Source: Corynebacterium glaucum (lineage in GTDB: Bacteria > Actinomycetota > Actinomycetes > Mycobacteriales > Mycobacteriaceae). Taken from it: a stretch of DNA of 64,000 bases. Positions within the stretch are counted from its first letter, which is position 1. Each line of letters opens with the position of its first letter. The stretch lies in contig NZ_CP047358.1 in assembly GCF_030408855.1 (NCBI RefSeq), positions 930,001-994,000 of the forward strand. The letters run 5' to 3'. Of the stretch, positions 8,174 through 16,244 are shown piece after piece. The notes beneath the pieces were generated by a model. The model was not told the DNA's origin. It saw only the letters and a program-made list of their open reading frames with translations, and made no database searches. The translations under genes and the position numbers were made by a program.

Positions 8174-9638
8174 GGTGGCGCCCACCCCCTTCACGTTCTC
8201 GCTGCTTCCGCCGCAGCCTTACCTTTTCAACCTCGGAGAGGTTGGGGTCATCCAAGTCGATGAAGAACTCCTCGTCGTCTTGGTTTTCGGGCGCATGATC
8301 TGGCTCCAGCTCGAGTTCTGGCTCGGGTTCTGGCTCGGGTTCTGGCGCCAGCTTCGGAACAGATGCGGAAGCAAGGAGCGACTCCACCGAGAACTCCTGC
8401 GAGAAGTCTACTTGGGGCACGAACTCAGGTTCTGGGACCAGCTCTGTTTCGGGGGTGAACTCAATCTCGGGCTCGTCATCAGGCTCAGGTTCGGGCACGG
8501 CTTCCGTCTGCGAGGGCGATTCCGGTGCCGGTTCCTGCACCGCTTCCTCTGGCACAACATCTTTCGGCGCAGTGTCTTTCGGCGCAGTGTCTTCCGGCGC
8601 AGTGTCTTCCGGCGCCGAGTTTGTTCGCTCGACCGGCTCTGGGTGCTGCGGCTCCAGCACCGGTTGCGATACCGGTTGCGGCTGAGGCTGAGGCTTTGCA
8701 ACCTGCACACTCTCGAACTCCTCTGTCGTAGGAGCAACGCTGTCCGGACGCTCAATCCCAGCGAGGGAGACGTACCGTGCAGTGTGCTTCGGGTGGAGGT
8801 AATCGCCAGGATCCGCAACGTGGTCACGCTCCACGCTGACACCCCAGGTGTTGTCGGGGAACTCGATGAGTGACCACGGCTTTGCCAAACGCACGTCGGG
8901 TACTTTCAGCTGCTGCACCGGATATGCCGGGTTGTCCTCACTCGGCTCAGCTACATCGAGTGCCGCCATGCCCTGCAGTAGCACGGCGCGCGCGTATAAC
9001 TGCGGAACCTGGGAATCAGTGTGGGTGGCCTGCATGTAGGAGATGAGTTGTGTCGCCTCGTCCCCGCGGATCGCGCCCAGCAGTTTCGGTCCCAAGGTGA
9101 TTGCAACCAGACTGCCGATGTGGTGGAGGGCTACCAGCCATTGGCCTGGCGAGCGGGCCGTGATTTCTTCTCGGGTGTATTCCCCCATCGAGGTGTCAAC
9201 GACCAGCATTTCGCCCGAAGGCAGTGTCAGGGTGTCGTCCGGCGCGTCGTTACGCGGCACGGCGAGCAATGGGGGAGGCAGCAGCACGCGAACCGCGAAC
9301 TGGCCTGCGGCCTCATCCCACGCAACAGTTGCGCTGGTTTTCGGCATCAGTAGTGACGCATCGACGCGCCGCATATCGGTGAAGCGCTCTCGATAGTAGG
9401 GATCAATCTCGCCGATCACTCGGCCTTGCGCGGTCTCCTGATCGTCGATACTCGCCCCGAGCAGACGCACCCGCCACGAGCCACTGAGCGGGTTGGGTTG
9501 AAGCAAAACCTCTTCATGCGCCATGCCAGCCATGCCGGCGAAGTCGTTGAACAGTGGTGCTTGTACGACGTTGTCAACCGGCAGCTCAACGCCTTCTCCC
9601 CAGGTCGCAGGCGCCAAAGGGTAAATCCTCGGACCCAT
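8166..9638 (-). CDS. Hypothetical protein with acidic Pro/Glu-rich repeat region
   Basis: This approximately 490-aa protein is of unknown family. Residues 1 to about 320 look globular (MGPRIYPLAPATWGEGVELP..., with internal repeats of charged and hydrophobic segments). Residues of about 320-460 are a low-complexity acidic linker rich in P, E, D, Q and T, including four near-identical TAPED/TAPKD units from 15-bp DNA repeats. It ends with a basic tail (KVRLRRKQREREGGGRHRR). There is no signal peptide or transmembrane segment. ATG 9638 follows GAAGGAGGCACC. The globular-plus-acidic-linker layout is seen in actinobacterial secretion-accessory and cytoskeletal proteins, but no function is assigned. 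Confidence 0.75.
   Translation of the reverse strand: MGPRIYPLAPATWGEGVELPVDNVVQAPLFNDFAGMAGMAHEEVLLQPNPLSGSWRVRLLGASIDDQETAQGRVIGEIDPYYRERFTDMRRVDASLLMPKTSATVAWDEAAGQFAVRVLLPPPLLAVPRNDAPDDTLTLPSGEMLVVDTSMGEYTREEITARSPGQWLVALHHIGSLVAITLGPKLLGAIRGDEATQLISYMQATHTDSQVPQLYARAVLLQGMAALDVAEPSEDNPAYPVQQLKVPDVRLAKPWSLIEFPDNTWGVSVERDHVADPGDYLHPKHTARYVSLAGIERPDSVAPTTEEFESVQVAKPQPQPQPVSQPVLEPQHPEPVERTNSAPEDTAPEDTAPKDTAPKDVVPEEAVQEPAPESPSQTEAVPEPEPDDEPEIEFTPETELVPEPEFVPQVDFSQEFSVESLLASASVPKLAPEPEPEPEPELELEPDHAPENQDDEEFFIDLDDPNLSEVEKVRLRRKQREREGGGRHRR
8560..8619. repeat. 15-bp tandem repeat, 4 copies
   Basis: Four consecutive in-frame copies of a TCTTYCGGCGCAGTG unit encode the TAPED/TAPKD repeats of the surrounding gene. 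Units 1-2 and 3-4 are pairwise identical or nearly so, indicating recent slippage or duplication. Confidence 0.8.
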
Positions 9639-9708
9639 GGTGCCTCCTTCAGCGAATCTCATCCCGCCCCGACCCACTCAGGTTCTTCATCATACGGCAG
9701 AGCCGAGA

Positions 9709-10665
9709 CTAGGCAGTGCTTGCAGCCTCCCGGCCCGGAGCCGACTCGTCCCGTTCAGGCATGAACTTTTTCGCCAGTTGCACGATCGCGAGCACGATGA
9801 ACCCGGTGATCAGGCCAAACACCAGCGAGACGCCGGTGTCAACGAGCCAACCGGAGAATCCACCGCCGACGGTTTCGGATAGACGCTCGATGAGGTCGTG
9901 TGGCCAGTGCCAGCCCACCACCTCGTGGAGACCCCGCACGATGAGGTGGCCGCCAACCCAGAGCATGGCGATGGTGCCGATGATGCCGATGGCGCTGAGC
10001 ACGTACGGCATGCCCTTAACCAACGCGCGTCCTGTCTTGGGGGCGTTGCCGCGGCGAATCATGCCGTGGCCGATGTCATCAACCTTGACCAGAAGCGCAA
10101 CCGCGCCGTAGACAGCGAGGGTGATGAAGATGCCCACCGCGACCAAAACTGCGGCCTGCATCCAAATCGATTCGTTCGCGATCTCATCGAGCGCGATAAT
10201 CATGATCTCCGCGCTCAGGATGAGGTCGGTGGTGATCGCGCTCTTCACCAACGTGTCTTCGTCTTGCGGGGTCTTGTTGACGGCCCGCTCTTCCTCAGCA
10301 TGCTTATCTGCGGCAAGCTTGTGCGCGATCTTTTCCGCACCCTCGAAACAGAGGTAGGTACCGCCGGCCATGAGCAGGGGAGTGAGTGCCCACGGCGCGA
10401 AAGCGTTCAGCAACAGCGCGATCGGCAGGATGATCACGAGCTTGTTGCGCAGCGAACCCTTTGTGATCTTCCAGATCATCGGCAGCTCGCGAGCCGGGGT
10501 GACATCGGAAACATACTGCGGGGTCACCGCGGCATCGTCGATGACAACGCCAGCAGCCTTGGCAGATGTTTTCGCTGAAAGAGCTGCGACATCGTCGACT
10601 GAAGATGCTGCAGTGCGTGCGATCAGCGCGACGTCGTCAAGCAAGGCGAGCAAGCCACCGGCCAT
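9709..10665 (-). CDS. DUF808 (YedI-type) integral membrane protein
   Basis: This 318-aa inner-membrane protein matches the YedI/DUF808 family. Its N-terminus is the family hallmark MAGGLLALLDDVALIA, followed by PQYVSDVTPARELPMIWKI and GGTYLCFEGAEK, then several hydrophobic helices. The biochemical role of the family is unknown. ATG 10665 is preceded by GAAAGGA. It is monocistronic in appearance. Confidence 0.88.
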   Translation of the reverse strand: MAGGLLALLDDVALIARTAASSVDDVAALSAKTSAKAAGVVIDDAAVTPQYVSDVTPARELPMIWKITKGSLRNKLVIILPIALLLNAFAPWALTPLLMAGGTYLCFEGAEKIAHKLAADKHAEEERAVNKTPQDEDTLVKSAITTDLILSAEIMIIALDEIANESIWMQAAVLVAVGIFITLAVYGAVALLVKVDDIGHGMIRRGNAPKTGRALVKGMPYVLSAIGIIGTIAMLWVGGHLIVRGLHEVVGWHWPHDLIERLSETVGGGFSGWLVDTGVSLVFGLITGFIVLAIVQLAKKFMPERDESAPGREAASTA

Positions 10666-10716
10666 GGGCGGGTCCTTTCAGTAGGCGTAAGATGCGAGTG
10701 CACAGCCTACCGTGAC

Positions 10717-12609
10717 TTACTTCGACTTGTTCTCTACCGGCTCGTACTTCACACGGGTTCGATTGCGCTCAGCGTCCGGGTCCGGGATTGGGATCGCCGA
10801 CAGCAGCGCTTGGGTATACGGGTGCTGCGGGTTGTCGAATACAGCGTCCGACTCACCAAACTCGACAAAGTCGCCTTTGTACATCACCGCGACGCGATCG
10901 GAGAGGTGGCGCACCACCGACAAATCGTGAGCGACAAACAAGTACGACAGCCCGAGCTCGCGCTTGAGTGACTCAAGCAAATTGATCACGCCCGCCTGAA
11001 TGGAGACGTCGAGTGCCGAAACAGGCTCATCAAGCACGATCACGGCCGGGTTGGTAGCCAGTGCCCGGGCAAGGCCGATGCGCTGTCGCTGGCCACCGGA
11101 AAAATGGCCAGGAAAGCGGTCAATCTGAGACTCGTCGAGTCCTACAGTGCGCATGAGCTCAGTAACCCGTGCATCCTTGTCACCTTCGTACCCAAGCGCA
11201 TCGAGTGGCTCGCGAATGATCTCTTTCACCGTCATGCGAGGGTTGAGCGAACTCATTGGGTCTTGGAACACCATCTGGATGTTGCGGCGTGCCTTCTGCC
11301 GCGTAGCGGTGGTGAACTTCGACGCGTCCTCACCGCAGATCACAATGCGGCTGTCTGGTGCCGGGTCAAGGTTCATAATCTCCAGCAACGTGGTGGTTTT
11401 GCCGGACCCTGATTCGCCGACAATTGCCATGCACTCGCCAGCGCGTAAGTCGAACGAAACATCCTTCACTGCATGCACAGTGCCCACCCGCCGCTTCACC
11501 AGCGAGCCCTTGGTCAAGGGGAACTCCTTGTTCAAGTTCTCCACTTCGAGCGTGACCTCGCGTTGGTCGCGGGGGACACCGGCAAGCGAGTCGTCGGGAA
11601 GCTTCGGCGTGGGGTAAAGCGGCTTGCCGTTGAGCTTGCCGTCGTGGATTTCAGCGTGCCGGATGCAAGCGACTTCATGTGGCACGTGGCCACTGAGCGG
11701 GACCATCGGTGGTTCGCCGTCCAAACACTGCTCGATGGCGATGGGGCAGCGGGGCGCGAATTGACACCTGTGCTGCATGTTCACCAGTTTCGGTGGGGTG
11801 CCCTCAATGTAAGTTAGGGGCTCAGTTGACGGTTGATCCACACGAGGGGTCGAGCCGAGCAGACCAATCGAGTAGGGCATCTGCGGCTGGTGGAAAAGAG
11901 TATGCACATCAGTCTTTTCCACAGGCCGCCCACCATACATCACCAGTACATCATCGGCAGTCCCAGCGACGACGCCCATATCGTGCGTGATCATGATGCA
12001 CGCGGCGCCAGTTTCGCGCTGAGCGACCTTGATCACGTCGAGGATCTGCGCCTGGATAGTGACATCGAGCGCAGTGGTGGGTTCGTCGGCAATGAGCACT
12101 TTCGGGTTGTTCGCGATTGCAATCGCAATGACAACTCGTTGGCGCATACCCCCGGAGAATTCGTGGGGGAACGACTTCAAGCGCTTTTGCGGTTCGGGGA
12201 TACCAACGAGGTCGAGTAGCTCCGCCGCCCGGTTTAGTGCCGCCTTCTTTGAGATGTTGTTGTGTGCTTGGAGGGCTTCGACAAGTTGCGTGCCGATGTC
12301 GTATACCGGCGTGAGTGCTGAAAGCGGATCCTGGAAGATCATGCCGATCTCATTGCCGCGGATCTTGGACATCTGCCTGTCCGTTTTGGTCAGCAACTCC
12401 TCGCCGCCGTACATCACAGAGCCGGTGACCTTTGCATACTCAGGAAGTAAACCCATGATTGCCATCGAGGTCACGGACTTGCCTGAACCGGATTCACCCA
12501 CGATGCCTAGAGTGCGGCCGCGGTAGAGATCAAAGTCAACGCCGCGTACCGCTGAGACCACACCTGCTTCTGACGGAAATGACACGTTGAGGTCGCGGAC
12601 TGAGAGCAC
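10717..12609 (-). CDS. Oligopeptide/dipeptide ABC transporter ATPase, fused DppD-DppF type
   Basis: This 630-aa protein has two complete ATPase domains. Domain 1 has Walker A GESGSGKS, signature SGGMRQR, Walker B VLIADEPT, and the Opp/Dpp-type C-terminal extension with a cysteine-rich CQFAPRCPIA. Domain 2 has Walker A GESGSGKT, signature FSGGQRQR and Walker B VIVLDEPV. Such proteins energise peptide or nickel uptake permeases. No permease or binding protein lies beside it, so it is orphaned or pairs with genes elsewhere. GTG 12609 is the only plausible start after the in-frame stop TGA upstream; the preceding 12 codons read like a normal N-terminal extension but lack a start codon. Confidence 0.88.
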   Translation of the reverse strand: MLSVRDLNVSFPSEAGVVSAVRGVDFDLYRGRTLGIVGESGSGKSVTSMAIMGLLPEYAKVTGSVMYGGEELLTKTDRQMSKIRGNEIGMIFQDPLSALTPVYDIGTQLVEALQAHNNISKKAALNRAAELLDLVGIPEPQKRLKSFPHEFSGGMRQRVVIAIAIANNPKVLIADEPTTALDVTIQAQILDVIKVAQRETGAACIMITHDMGVVAGTADDVLVMYGGRPVEKTDVHTLFHQPQMPYSIGLLGSTPRVDQPSTEPLTYIEGTPPKLVNMQHRCQFAPRCPIAIEQCLDGEPPMVPLSGHVPHEVACIRHAEIHDGKLNGKPLYPTPKLPDDSLAGVPRDQREVTLEVENLNKEFPLTKGSLVKRRVGTVHAVKDVSFDLRAGECMAIVGESGSGKTTTLLEIMNLDPAPDSRIVICGEDASKFTTATRQKARRNIQMVFQDPMSSLNPRMTVKEIIREPLDALGYEGDKDARVTELMRTVGLDESQIDRFPGHFSGGQRQRIGLARALATNPAVIVLDEPVSALDVSIQAGVINLLESLKRELGLSYLFVAHDLSVVRHLSDRVAVMYKGDFVEFGESDAVFDNPQHPYTQALLSAIPIPDPDAERNRTRVKYEPVENKSK

Positions 12610-12745
12610 GACCTCGCTTGACGGGTCGGCGTTTGGCTTGTATCACCCGTTTTTCAAGATTAAAGTTCAGTCACATTCGGGCAAGAGCCAATGGAATGCC
12701 AAGCGACCGCCCACCGCAGGCACATGCTTCTGCTGGGACGGTCGA

Positions 12746-12782
12746 AGAAAACGTTTAAATAAGCCGCGCGGGCGCACCCCGC
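12746..12782 (-). terminator. Possible terminator downstream of the DUF402 gene
   Basis: On the minus strand, GCGGG-loop-CCCGC is followed by GCGGCTTATTTAAACGTTTT. The T-rich stretch is interrupted, so the call is tentative. The surrounding 206-bp gap holds no supported gene. Confidence 0.4.
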
Positions 12783-12815
12783 TGAAGCCAACAGCCCGCC
12801 GGCGCCAGCCCGGCG

Positions 12816-13352
12816 CTAGCCCACCGGCGCGAGCTCGACCTCCTCGGCCCAAGTCAGCTCGATGCCCAGGGCACGAAGCCACTCCATCGCGTCGTCGCCG
12901 TGGCGGGTGATGCCCTCGACGGCGTTCAGCGTGGCGTCGATAGCCTTTTCTGCTTCTTCCGCCGTGATCAAACCGGCCGATGTCGCCGCGGCAAGCTCGT
13001 CGATGTCCAGCACGTCAATCGGGTTGCCGGTGTTGGACACCAGGTCGACGTACAGGTCGCGGGTGGTCCACACGTCGCCCTCAACGTCGATGTCAGCAAT
13101 GTCGAAATAGAAGTCCTGCTCCATTTGCACGCCTTCGCGGAAGTGGAAGATGTTCGCGCGCAGGCCCAACGTCGGCAGCAGCCAACTCTCTAAGTAGCCG
13201 AACCGCGGGTGGTTCGCACCGCGTGCCATGTACAGCCCGAACTCCGTCACCCGGAAAGTATCAACCTCGCGCAAGAAGCCCTTCGGGTCGATGTTGGTCT
13301 TCGACGTCGTGTCGAACGTCTCCTGCTTCACGGGGTGAAGATCGGCGTTCAT
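12816..13352 (-). CDS. DUF402-domain protein
   Basis: This approximately 178-aa DUF402 protein shares the family core: TFRVTEFGLYMARGANH, then DFYFDIADIDVEGDVWTTRDLYVDL, and acidic GNPIDVLDIDELAAA. DUF402 proteins adopt a beta-barrel fold and some are nucleoside di/triphosphatases or RNA-associated phosphatases; activity here is unproven. ATG 13352 has GAGGAG just upstream and matches the expected N-terminus. An earlier ATG at 13376, 2 nt after the stop of the upstream gene, would add eight residues and is the coupled-start alternative. Confidence 0.82.
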   Translation of the reverse strand: MNADLHPVKQETFDTTSKTNIDPKGFLREVDTFRVTEFGLYMARGANHPRFGYLESWLLPTLGLRANIFHFREGVQMEQDFYFDIADIDVEGDVWTTRDLYVDLVSNTGNPIDVLDIDELAAATSAGLITAEEAEKAIDATLNAVEGITRHGDDAMEWLRALGIELTWAEEVELAPVG

Positions 13353-13378
13353 GTGCTCCTCATTCGTGGTGTGCATGG

Positions 13379-14047
13379 TTACCTCACGGAGAATGTTGCG
13401 ACGGTCGGGGCGAAGTTACAGACGTTATCGGTGGTGCGGACACCGCCGTTAACCACCGCGAGCACCTGCCCGTGGCCAGTGTTCGCGGTACCGGACAAGG
13501 TTGCCGGTCCTGAAGGATTTATCAGATTGTTATCAAGTGACGTTACACCGGTGCTGAACGTGTTCAGGTTTATCCAGTACACCTGCATCAAACCTTGCTG
13601 CTCGGCGGCGGCAGACGTGCCCAAGGCCGTAAATACAAACGTGGTCTGACCAGGCACGGCGCCGGGTGCCGGAGTCCGGGTGGGCCCTGGAATCGCGATC
13701 GCTGAGGCAGTAGAGTGCAGGCCAGGTCCGATGCAATTGCTCGACACGGTCGGCCAGAGGAATTGGGTGAACGGGGGAGCGTCGTCCGGAAGCGGGGGTC
13801 CGCCAATCTCGCCGGTGCCGGCGTAGAAGCTCACTGCGGTTCGCAACGCGTTGGCCGCGGGTTCAGGCACAAGCGGACTGTCGGCGAACTCGTGCACGCG
13901 GGCAACGGTGTAGTCCGTCGGTCGCCCGAGGCCGTCGATGTACTGGGAGGACTGGGCATGAGCCGCTGGGAGGGTCACGGAAGTCGCGCCCGCACAGAGG
14001 GCGGTTGCCAGCGCCGCGGCGCGCGCGAGTGATCGGGAAAAGCGCAC
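13379..14047 (-). CDS. Secreted hypothetical protein
   Basis: This approximately 222-aa exported protein has a signal peptide (VRFSRSLARAAALATALCAGATSVTLPAAHAQ, cleavage after AHA). The mature part contains two cysteines (SSNCIGPGL and DNVCNFAPT), compatible with a single disulfide, and repeated short beta-strand-like segments. It resembles corynebacterial secreted proteins encoded near typA; no domain is recognised. GTG 14047 has an ideal AAGGAGAGCT, which favours it over GTG 14065. It overlaps or abuts the DUF402 gene, so the pair is probably co-transcribed. Confidence 0.75.
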   Translation of the reverse strand: MRFSRSLARAAALATALCAGATSVTLPAAHAQSSQYIDGLGRPTDYTVARVHEFADSPLVPEPAANALRTAVSFYAGTGEIGGPPLPDDAPPFTQFLWPTVSSNCIGPGLHSTASAIAIPGPTRTPAPGAVPGQTTFVFTALGTSAAAEQQGLMQVYWINLNTFSTGVTSLDNNLINPSGPATLSGTANTGHGQVLAVVNGGVRTTDNVCNFAPTVATFSVR

Positions 14048-14135
14048 AGCTCTCCTTACAAACACCTACAGTAACTCCCGTAACAATAGTCACTATATTC
14101 CCAACGTCAAGGCGAACTCAGGAAAAAGAGCTTTC

Positions 14136-14145
14136 GCTTATCGAC
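14136..14145 (-). repeat. Dispersed motif GTCGATAAGC, intergenic copy upstream of typA
   Basis: This exact copy, with the extended match GTCGATAAGCGAAAGCTC on the minus strand, lies in the divergent gap between the secreted-protein gene and typA, about 100 bp from the typA start. It is one of two exact copies outside coding sequence. Confidence 0.8.
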
Positions 14146-14243
14146 GCCTCGTTGCCACGCCTCGCAAGCCATTCAGCGCTTGGACCCCTCGCGCGGTAGT
14201 GTTTAACCGTTAATTCCGCCTATATATAAGGAGTAGCGGCTCA

Positions 14244-16160
14244 GTGACGCACCCTGAATTCCGCAATGTTGCCATCGTCGCCCACGTCGACCACGGCAAG
14301 ACCACGTTGGTCAACGCCATGCTGGAGCAGTCCGGCGTGTTCGGCGACCACGGCGAGCACGGCGACCGCGTGATGGACTCCGGCGAGCTCGAATCCGAGC
14401 GCGGCATCACCATCCTGGCGAAGAACACGGCGATCCGACGCCAAGGTGCCGGCAAAGACGGCCGCGATCTGGTCATCAACGTCATCGACACCCCGGGCCA
14501 CGCCGACTTCGGTGGCGAGGTCGAGCGCGGCCTGTCCATGGTCGACGGCGTCGTGCTCCTCATCGATGCCTCTGAGGGTCCGCTGCCACAGACCCGCTTC
14601 GTCCTGGGCAAGGCGCTCGAAGCGAAGAAGCCCGTGATCATCTGCGTGAACAAGACCGACCGCCCGGACGCACGCATTGACGAGGTCGTCGAAGAGGCGC
14701 AGGACCTCCTCCTCGAGCTCGGCGCAAGCCTCGAAGACCCGGAGGCCGCCGAGGCCGCCGAAAACCTGCTCGAGCTGCCCGTCCTCTACACCTCCGGCCG
14801 TGCCGGCCGCGCGTCCCTGGAGAACCCGGGCAACGGTGAGCTGCCGGACAACGAGGATCTGCAGCCGCTTTTCGACGTCATCTACGACGTGCTCCCGGAG
14901 CCTTCCGCCGACATCGACGCGCCGTTCCAGGCGCAGGTGACCAACCTGGACTCGTCTTCGTTCCTCGGCCGTATCGCGCTGATCCGCGTCTACCGCGGCT
15001 CGGTGAAGAAGGGCCAGACGGTCGCGTGGGTGCACTACGACGCAGACGACGAACAGCACATTAAAAACGTCAAGATCGCCGAGCTCCTTGTCACCGAGGG
15101 CCTCGACCGTGTGCCGGCGACCGGCGAAGTCGTCGCAGGTGACATCGCCGCCGTCTCGGGCATCGACGAGATCATGATCGGCGACACCCTCTGCGACCCG
15201 GAGAACGTCGAGCCGCTGGAGCGCATCAAGATCGACGACCCGGCGATCTCCATGACCATCGGCGTGAACACCTCGCCGATGGCGGGCCGCAACGGCGGCG
15301 ACAAGCTCACCGCCCGCATGGTTAAGGCCCGCCTGGACCAGGAGCTGATCGGTAACGTTTCCATCAGGGTGCTGCCGACTGAGCGCCCCGACGCCTGGGA
15401 AGTCCAGGGCCGTGGCGAGATGGCGCTCACCGTGCTCATTGAGACGATGCGTCGTGAAGGCTTCGAGCTCACCGTGGGCAAGCCGCAGGTGGTGACCAAG
15501 GAGATCGACGGCAAGGTGTACGAGCCGTACGACCACGTCGTCATCGATGTGCCTTCCGAGCACCAGGGTGCCGTCACCCAGCTCATGGCCAACCGTAAGG
15601 GCAACATGACCTCGATGGGTAACACCGGCTCCGGCGACTGGGTGCGCATGGAGTTCGACATTCCGTCGCGCGGCCTCATCGGGTTCCGTACGACCTTCCT
15701 CACCGAGACCCGCGGTGCTGGCATCGCCAACTCGTACTCCATCGAGCACCGTCCGTGGGCCGGCGAGATCAAGGGCCGCCCGACCGGCTCGCTCGTGGCC
15801 GACCGTTCCGGCCAGGTCACCGCGTACGCGCTGCAGCAGCTCGCGGACCGCGGCGACTTCTTCGTCGAGCCGGGAGCAGAAACCTACGAGGGCATGGTCG
15901 TCGGCGCGAACTCGCGCGATGAGGACATGGACATCAACATCACCAAGGAAAAGAAGCTGACCAACATGCGTTCCGCCACCGCGGACGCGACGGTCACACT
16001 GCAGAAGGCGCGCACTCTCTCGCTCGACGAGGCCATCGAGTTCTGCGACGACGACGAGTGCGTCGAGGTCGCCCCCGAGGCAATGCGCGTGCGCAAGATC
16101 ATCCTCAACGCCACCGAGCGTGGCCGCGCCCGCTCCCGCGCAAAGCAGCTCAACAAGTAG
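14244..16160 (+). CDS. typA: Translational GTPase TypA/BipA
   Basis: This 638-aa ribosome-associated GTPase of the EF-G-like family is linked to stress adaptation and late ribosome assembly. G1 is AHVDHGKTT, the switch region has ERGITI, G3 is DTPGHADFG, G4 is NKTDRP, and the C-terminal domain contains SRGLIGFRTTFLTETRG, diagnostic of TypA. The start is GTG 14244 with AAGGAG at 14229. It is followed by lpqW and mshB, the same order as in Mycobacterium. Confidence 0.97.
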   Translation: MTHPEFRNVAIVAHVDHGKTTLVNAMLEQSGVFGDHGEHGDRVMDSGELESERGITILAKNTAIRRQGAGKDGRDLVINVIDTPGHADFGGEVERGLSMVDGVVLLIDASEGPLPQTRFVLGKALEAKKPVIICVNKTDRPDARIDEVVEEAQDLLLELGASLEDPEAAEAAENLLELPVLYTSGRAGRASLENPGNGELPDNEDLQPLFDVIYDVLPEPSADIDAPFQAQVTNLDSSSFLGRIALIRVYRGSVKKGQTVAWVHYDADDEQHIKNVKIAELLVTEGLDRVPATGEVVAGDIAAVSGIDEIMIGDTLCDPENVEPLERIKIDDPAISMTIGVNTSPMAGRNGGDKLTARMVKARLDQELIGNVSIRVLPTERPDAWEVQGRGEMALTVLIETMRREGFELTVGKPQVVTKEIDGKVYEPYDHVVIDVPSEHQGAVTQLMANRKGNMTSMGNTGSGDWVRMEFDIPSRGLIGFRTTFLTETRGAGIANSYSIEHRPWAGEIKGRPTGSLVADRSGQVTAYALQQLADRGDFFVEPGAETYEGMVVGANSRDEDMDINITKEKKLTNMRSATADATVTLQKARTLSLDEAIEFCDDDECVEVAPEAMRVRKIILNATERGRARSRAKQLNK

Positions 16161-16244
16161 CTGCTCGCGCACCTGCAACCGGGCACGCAACCCACGCGAG
16201 CGCTGCGTGGGGAGGGAAGCTGGCGTGGATTACAATTCCCGTCG

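Noticed and set aside
14241..16190. Long minus-strand open frame antisense to typA
   Set aside because: Shadow frame rich in R, H and V; TypA on the plus strand has all GTPase motifs.
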